Made by a program: the position numbers and the translations under genes
NCBI GenBank assembly: GCA_015680905.1
Contig: CM027381.1
Span: forward strand, 61,322,501-61,386,500
Reading direction: 5' to 3'
DNA: 64,000 nucleotides
Source: Coptis chinensis
Lineage: Eukaryota > Streptophyta > Magnoliopsida > Ranunculales > Ranunculaceae
Part shown: piece after piece, positions 58,097-64,000 of the stretch
Numbering within the stretch: the first letter of the stretch is position 1
How the letters are laid out: each line of letters begins with the position of its first letter
Notes under the pieces: model-generated
Database searches by the model: none
Told to the model about the DNA's origin: nothing
Seen by the model: only the letters and a program-made list of their open reading frames with translations

Positions 58097-58562
58097 TGTA
58101 GGCAAGTAGTCAGAAGGAGCTCATTTGAGAAGGTCCATCCCTCTCTTGTGAATACCCAATGCATGACCCAAAAGGCTAAAACAAAATGTGGGCCATAAGT
58201 TTCAGCGTTGTACTGCAGAAACACCACATTGTCAGGTGTTTCCTGTGCATTGTTACTATCAAATACCTTTTTTTTCATTCCTTCATTTAATTCTGAACTG
58301 GGCCAAAAAAATGAGGAAGAAAAATAGGTTAATGATGCAATTGGTTTAGTAGAGGGTTTATACATGAGACCCCGATACTTTAAAGAGTAAGGAGAGTGCA
58401 GTGCTGTGTCGGATGTTCCATTCTTGTGTAAAATGGTGTGTCCTTGCGGTGTCAGAGCTGTATCACTCTTATCTGAGTATTATAATATAGTCCTAATTAC
58501 TATGCAGATTGAAAACTTAAACAGTAGGTACATTGACAAGTTATGTGTTGTTTTTGATTCAG
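58097..58562 (+). other. SCC2 intron, right part
   Basis: No gene. It ends with the acceptor TTGATTCAG before the exon at 58563, which continues the reading phase of the exon ending at 43865. Confidence 0.7.
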
Positions 58563-60158
58563 TCTGATTCAGAAGTCGTGTCAATGGTCACTTCTGCTTT
58601 GGAGTCCACCCATGCAGCTCTAGTAGTAATGACACACCATGACATGCCAAAGCAGCTATATAAGGAAGAGGTGTGTGCCACTTCCTTAGCTTCTTATTTG
58701 TTAGTTCAAATAATTTTCATTGTCTGATCTCCATATTTCCTCCTTCATCTTTCCTGTGATTTTCTGTTAACGAGTAGGAAACTGCTGACAAATTAATTTG
58801 TATTCTTTCCATATTAGATCATTGATAGAATTCTGGACTTCTCGAGGCATCGGATCATGGGTTGCATGTCAGCTTGTGATCCATCATATCGTGCTCTGCA
58901 TAAACCTAGCTTAAAATGGAGGGTTTGACGGTAAGCTTCATCTCTTGTGCGTGGAAGCTTGATTTTCATGTTGGCTTTTAGGTTGTTATATACAGTCCAT
59001 TTCAAGAGATACTTTGATTTTATCTGCTCATTATCTCTCCCTCATAATTTTAACTCTCTTCAACTTTTGTTAGTTCACATGATTCAGCCTATAATTATTG
59101 CATATGACCTTTTGTGACTTATCCTAGCCAATATTGATGCTTATTCATCAATAACAAAAAGCAAAAGAATAATAAAATAAACAGTAAAAACATGCAAAAT
59201 GTTTCTCTAGCTTGCGTTATTTACTTGTTTATATCAACTCTCGTCTTAACGGATTTTATGTATTTTATTCAGTATATTTTTATTAGTATGAAGCTGATAT
59301 CGGTATGCTTCTTATTTTCAGGTGAAGAAGATGAAGAAGCGGATGTTAAATTTGATTCATTGAGCAAGAAGCGTCGTCGTTTTAGGAGTTCTAAAGCAAA
59401 GAAGTCTACAGGGAACAAGTGTGCTTATCACTGATACCTTTCTTTCTAACTTTGTATGGTTTTCTGTGCAATGGTTAGCTCTTTAGAAGAACTAGAATGA
59501 AGTGTATTCTGATATAGTTAGTTTTTTCCGAAATAGGGTTCCCGATGCTGTGAATATTGTACTTCAGAAACTTTGCACGATACTTTGTCTTCTGAAAGAT
59601 TTGCTGCTTATAGAACGCCTATCAGATAGTTGCATACTACAATTACTGAAGACCAGTTTTACGACTATCTTGGTTGATAACATCCAGATTTTGCAGTTGA
59701 AGGTCATCAGTTTAATATGCGGGGTAGTGCATATACATTTTCATTTTCATTTTCTTGTTGGCATCCTATGCTTATGCCAGTTGTTAATGATTGTTTTTAT
59801 TTGTTTGTAATTGGGTGCATGTATTTTCTTCATACTCACAGCATAGAGTTTTCGTGATAGATGAAACAGTTCAGCTTCTTTGGAAGCTACCAGTTTTGAA
59901 GCGTGCACTGAGAGCTTATTATCTACCTGATGAAGAACAAAGGCAGGTTCAGATAATCACTGCTTTGCTGATTCAGTTGGTTCAATACAGCACAATTCTT
60001 CCCGAGACATTATCCGGTACTTCCATATTAGACATTCCAGTTGATGCTAGTTACCCAACCAAATGTAATGAAGCTGCTACAGAGGTATGCTATCTTTTCT
60101 GGAAACACGTTCTTTAGGAGCTCAGGATGCATCTGAAATGAAAATGCTTATTGAGAAT
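58563..60158 (+). pseudogene. SCC2: SCC2 gene copy, right part, ending in a CACTA terminus
   Basis: Exons at 58563-58670, 58818-58930, 59322-59418, 59537-59723 and about 59825-60158. They encode '[20 protein letters not shown]', '[11 protein letters not shown]', '[14 protein letters not shown]', 'DSLSKKRRRFRSSKAKK', '[20 protein letters not shown]', '[20 protein letters not shown]' and 'EMKMLIENH', in the order of plant SCC2. A one-base gain near 58912 shifts the fourth-exon reading, and a short deletion near 60115 gives a TAG at 60115-60117. The acceptor before the last exon is not visible. The copy is cut in mid-exon at 60158 by CACTACAACAG. Confidence 0.88.
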
Positions 60159-60420
60159 CACTACAACAGAACTACCACAAAAAGACACTTTCAAAGCGTC
60201 TTTTATGGAGAAAAACCACGCTTTTTGAGTGTCGGATGGTGACCCGTTTATACGCATGTCTTAATTTTTAAATGACGCTAACCAAAGTGTCTTTTATCTT
60301 GGAAAACACACTTGCCACTTGAAAAAAAAACCACTCCTAAGATAGCGTGGTTTTTTTAATAGACACTTATGGGGCGTGGTTTTTTTATTTTAGTTTTAAA
60401 AAAAAAAAAAAACAGAAATT
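60159..60420 (+). mobile_element. Left end of a third CACTA-type element
   Basis: CACTACAACAGAACTACCAC starts directly after an SCC2 codon run. It is followed by subterminal repeats around GCGTCTTTT / ACACTT / GCGTGG (60195, 60217, 60263, 60292, 60345, 60375). No matching right end is found before the window stops, so the element either runs past it or lost that end. The preceding AAT would be the left duplication. Confidence 0.6.
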
Positions 60421-62640
60421 CGACCTGGACATTCAGGCTCAGCAGAGCTTTCTGAAAAACAATTGATAATGCAATTTCAAAAAAAAAAAACAATTCCTGG
60501 AAAGTGTAGGCAAAATCTGTCCACGACTCACCATTCCAAAAAATGATACAATCATCAGCTATTCTAGTATATGCAAATCAACAAACAACAAACTAATTGT
60601 ATATCATTGTACATCATTGACTAATAACTATCAAGTCTTGTATATCCTTGTGTGAGTATAAGATGTCAAGCTAGAAAGTGCCTCAAAGTCCTGCAAGACA
60701 TAAAATATACACATAAGTCAGTAAAGAACTTGAGTAACAACTCAACAACACCAATCATCATGAAACACAATACTCTGGGTTCGCACTTTGGACAAGGTAT
60801 TTGATAAGACAAGATGTTCAATGTAATCGATAACACTGAGTCAACAAAATATTCTCCTAAAGTGTTCTCATGATGCTAATATTAAGAAAGAGTGAAGTGA
60901 GACAAGATGTGTGCCAACTGTAGGAAATTCAGCCATATGTCAGAGAACTGCACAGGAAAACAATATAGCAGAACAGGGGCTGTAAGAGATAAAGAACAAT
61001 GGAAACAGCAGTGACATAACCAGAAAGTAGTTGTTTGAAGACTGATCACGGTGTGGAAGTGTGGGGCACAACACTATCTGAGCATGTGCCTAAATAAGAG
61101 CTATTTAGGATCCTTTGTGTTTAGAGACTTGGTCTCTTTCACCCTCATAAAAAGTTCAACTCTATTCCTCTTCATATGACACTGCAATAGGAAACTTCAA
61201 TTTAATTTCAAATTGAATTTACCTTCTCTAAATATTCATTCACAGAACAGTAGCTCAAGGAGTGCAACTTTGTCCCATACTCCTATAAATTACAGTGTGT
61301 ATGTTACATAAGATATAGGATCAAAAAATAAATTTTTTGACCTCTCAAGAACAATTTTGATATAAACATAGGAATTGCATAGAGAACTTCAGTAGGAGAA
61401 TCCTGCCTAGCAGTTCCTGAAGGTGGTGAAAGTTTCACCGTTCTCATTTACTAAAAAGTGAATTTACAGGAAAAACTTTCTTTGTGCTATCAAACACATC
61501 CTTGAAGAAAAGATTTCTCTTCAGTGTTTACTATTGAAGATTTTTCCAATAGTCCATCTCATTTTTATACATTGCTTTTCTTGCCTTAGACTTGGTTCAA
61601 AACTTATACTCGTAGCTATATCATATCACCAAAGATGAAGAATTCTAGAAGTCTACAAGAAGAAACCTAAATAGCAGCTGTACAAGTTACAACTTACAAG
61701 TAGGCTGAATATGATACAAGCTTCATTGTTAGAATAGAGTTGTCCAAGTATGCTAAGAACTAAACACAGAATAAAGTGATGCCCATAAAACGTCAGGGGA
61801 TAGCAAAACCAGTGCTCAAATACAACATGGAAGCAATTAAAAACAGAGAATAAGACCATATAAACTTCCATACAGTTAAACATCCCCCTGCTAAAGTCAT
61901 GGATAGAAGATAGAGATCCATGAACATCCATCACATTTAGAGAACCAACTATATAATGTGAATCCAAGACAGGGAGAGGTAAGAAAGAGACCTTTCCCCA
62001 CCAAGTTAGTGGCTCGTATAGTTTCAAGTCATATTGATGCAGGAAACAAGAGATATTATCTACCCTTTATCTGTTCTTACCAGAGAAAATTTCCTTTTAT
62101 ATCATAACCAGCATATACATCAAGCACCACAGTCCACAGATAAACCATACTATTATAAATTCACATAAAACAAGTTCATACTTTATTGATTTAGACTAAA
62201 CTGAAAGAGGGATTACATTTACATAACATGGAAGTATTGCCCCAGAGCACATAAACAAGCATTATCACCAAACATTCAACAAACCCCAAAAGGGGCATTT
62301 CTTAAAATCTCATAAAAGAAGTCCAACAAAGTTCCAAAACTAAAAAACAAACAGATCTGAATATAACCCAAGTAGTATGAACCAAAACAAAAGTATATAC
62401 CTTTTAGTCAGCTTCTTAAAATACCATCTCTTTATACTTTATCACCTCACAACAGACAATAATCCATCACTCTTCTCTGCCAAAAAAAAAAACAGAAAAA
62501 GTCAGTAAACATATACAATTTAAAAACCAACATAAAACAACCCCTTCTTCCTAAATCAAACACACAGCCAAAAAAATCCAACAGAAGCAAACAAACAATC
62601 CAAAATAGAAAAATAAAAAGTATACTATTTTGTTGAGTAA
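60421..62640. other. Long region without recognised genes
   Basis: AT-rich sequence, presumably internal to the third CACTA-type element or its cargo. The longest minus-strand frame (61653-62027) is hydrophobic with no known motif. A 19-codon run at 60912-60968 spells a zinc-knuckle-like C-x2-C-x4-H-x4-C but is isolated. It may be introns of the minus-strand transcript suggested by the leader at 62660-62764. Confidence 0.4.
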
Positions 62641-62658
62641 AAAAAAAAGCAGACTCAC

Positions 62659-62764
62659 TTGTTGAGTTTGTTGAAGAGAGAAAGCGATGAAACAAAACTA
62701 ATAAGGCAGTTTAAAAAAGAAGATATTCTGAGGAGCGAGAAAGAGACAGGGAAGAGAGGTGGCA
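62659..62764 (-). promoter_or_regulatory. Possible 5'-UTR exon of a minus-strand transcript
   Basis: Read on the minus strand the stretch is CT-rich (TCTTCCCTGTCTCTTTCTCGC, then CTTTCTCTCTTCAACAAAC) and ends CAACAA followed by GTGAGT, a good splice donor. That is how many plant leader exons look. A TATA-like box lies on the same strand at 63878-63886, now separated by a 1.1-kb insertion. No coding exon could be identified downstream (to the left). Confidence 0.4.
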
Positions 62765-62779
62765 TTAATACTCCTCTCT

Positions 62780-63637
62780 TTTTTTTTCGATAATTCCACA
62801 TTTCATTAATTCAAAAGATAGTAACTTACAGAACAGACAACTATCAAAAATACATGAAAGAAACAGTAAATCAAATGCAAGAAAAAACACAAACATCCAA
62901 GTATGTTTGAGATAGATTCCCTTGCATCGAATTCCCAACACGAATCTGAAATCTTCAACCCATGCTTCTTCCCCACCTGAGTTGCTCCAGCACTGATCAG
63001 CCAAGAGTTCTGATTCTCCCAAGACGAAGACCCAAAAGTCTCCAAACCACAAAGCAATAAACTCTGTGACAGCGGCAGATTAGCTACACCTAGAAGGTGA
63101 GCCTCACCAAGAACCTTACAAAGGAGTGGTGGCCTGACCATAAAACCCCAAAACCAGCAATCCGGAAAGGGAGAAGATAAATGGAACGAACCTCCCTCCT
63201 GCCCAACCAACACTGAAGACAACCACAACCAGTTACAAGCAAAAGAATCCAATTACAACTCCGACATCGTATGAGAAATGTCCAACCATGAATATCTGAC
63301 TTGATGCTGCCAACCAAATAACACTTTAATAAAACTGGAAATAGGAAACCGAGATCGTATTTGTTTTGGATCTTCAACAAAGAACTAGCCTGCAAAAAGG
63401 GGGTGACTTTCCACAAAGTAGAAACCATAAACCCCAAAGACCACAGCTCTTGATCCAAACGATCTATGCCGATTACACTATGGGTTACAAAAACCCATAA
63501 AAGCAACCAAGTTCCTTTTTTTTCTTTTTTTTCTTCATCACCACAGCAATGAGACACTAAAGAAGTCAAGGAGAAGATTTGTGGAAAGAGGAAACTCAAA
63601 AAAGGATCAAGAGAAAGTTAAAACAGATCAGATCTAG

Positions 63638-63678
<41 letters not shown>

Positions 63679-63864
63679 CTGAAGAGGAGTGGGGAAGAGC
63701 TGCTGTGGCCCACAGGAGAGGCTTGAGTAACTGCTTTAGCCCGCAGGAGAGGCGAAGTGGCGAAGAGGCTTTATCCCTCAGGAGAGAGGGATACAGCCAT
63801 TAGAGAAAAACTCGGGTCTCTTCTTCCTTTTTTGTGGAAAGAGAGTTATGCCATGTGTAAACTC
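62780..63864 (-). mobile_element. Poly(A)-tailed retroposon, minus strand, with 15-bp target duplication
   Basis: The exact duplication TTAATACTCCTCTCT lies at 62765-62779 and 63865-63879. On the minus strand the inserted DNA ends TTAATGAAATGTGGAATTATCG plus about nine A, the usual 3' end of a retroposed RNA and similar to plant L1-type LINE tails. Its body contains a long internal A-run (T-run on plus at 63641-63673) and no RT motifs; the open frames (63090-63599, 62806-63252) look like chance. It is best explained as a LINE-mobilised non-coding RNA or a deleted LINE. Confidence 0.8.
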
Positions 63865-63877
63865 TTAATACTCCTCT

Positions 63878-63886
63878 CTATATAAC
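63878..63886 (-). promoter_or_regulatory. TATA-like box next to the retroposon
   Basis: The minus strand reads GGTTATATAGAG. Normal spacing would put transcription start about 30 bases to the left, that is inside the inserted retroposon. Weak evidence without transcript data. Confidence 0.3.
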
Positions 63887-64000
63887 CCTAACTAGAGGAA
63901 ATGCATTAAAGTCAAATGTCTCAAATTCTATGTGTTAATGTGTGTATTTATTATATTTATGAACGGCTCCTTCCACCAAAACATAAAAAAAAAAAAAAAA

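Noticed and set aside
60912..60968. Zinc-knuckle-like C-x2-C-x4-H-x4-C in a short plus-strand frame (CANCRKFSHMSENC)
   Set aside because: It is isolated, in a frame of about 35 codons with no gag-like or other protein context on either side. A 14-residue pattern can arise by chance.
62806..63599. Minus-strand frames of 148 and 169 codons in the retroposon
   Set aside because: They overlap each other in different frames and show no known domain. A non-coding retroposed RNA explains the segment better.

Overview
This is nuclear DNA of a flowering plant, most likely a eudicot; I cannot name the genus. The evidence is eukaryotic spliced gene pieces matching plant proteins (VAC14, SCC2/NIPBL, QUA/PMT-type methyltransferase, an F-box protein) inside a dense nest of plant-type transposable elements. 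I see no intact ordinary host gene. Nearly all of the coding sequence is transposon sequence or broken, captured or remnant host gene fragments.

Layout. (1) About 512-30618 is a Tat-lineage Ty3/gypsy retrotransposon on the minus strand. Its left LTR (512-4008) is split by a 2.96-kb solo LTR (869-3824, duplication ATAGG). Inward of the LTR come a polypurine tract, two diverged copies of an ORF antisense to gag-pol (4503-6740 and 7654-8660), each followed by small stem-loop repeats, then a 138-bp tandem array (9152-9858), and integrase, second RNase H, RT and protease/gag (10002-14923). The rest of gag, the primer-binding site and part of the right LTR lie at 29693-30618. (2) Gag of that element is split by a complete 14.8-kb Athila-like element on the plus strand (14893-29692, duplication TAATG) with two 1.46-kb LTRs, broken gag-pol and degenerate downstream ORFs. 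(3) The right Tat LTR is interrupted at 30619 by a second Athila-like element, which keeps its 5' LTR, gag, part of the protease and an env-position ORF but has lost most of RT, all RNase H and integrase, and its 3' LTR.

(4) From about 40370 the landscape changes to CACTA (En/Spm) elements that carry host gene fragments. A degenerate CACTA-like end at about 40370 is followed by plus-strand pieces of a PMT methyltransferase, a CPSF-A/DDB1-like protein and the cohesin loader SCC2. An intron of the SCC2 copy is interrupted by a complete 13.1-kb CACTA element (44093-57221, duplication ATT) with a TNPD-like transposase, a TNPA-like gene and, towards its right end, pieces of VAC14, an F-box gene on the opposite strand, an unrecognised gene and a membrane-protein gene. 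An 834-bp hAT-type element (57255-58088, 8-bp duplication) lies in the same SCC2 intron. The SCC2 copy resumes at 58563 and stops inside an exon at 60158, where another CACTA-type terminus begins.

(5) The last 3.8 kb has no recognised gene. It contains a 1.1-kb poly(A)-tailed retroposon on the minus strand (62780-63864) with an exact 15-bp duplication, sitting between a TATA-like box and a 5'-UTR-like exon.

How it works together: the RT, integrase and transposase genes all show stops, frameshifts or altered catalytic residues, so this reads as a graveyard of nested insertions. The two most interesting features are the patchworks of host exons in CACTA context and the families of short hairpin repeats with compensatory changes inside the LTR elements.
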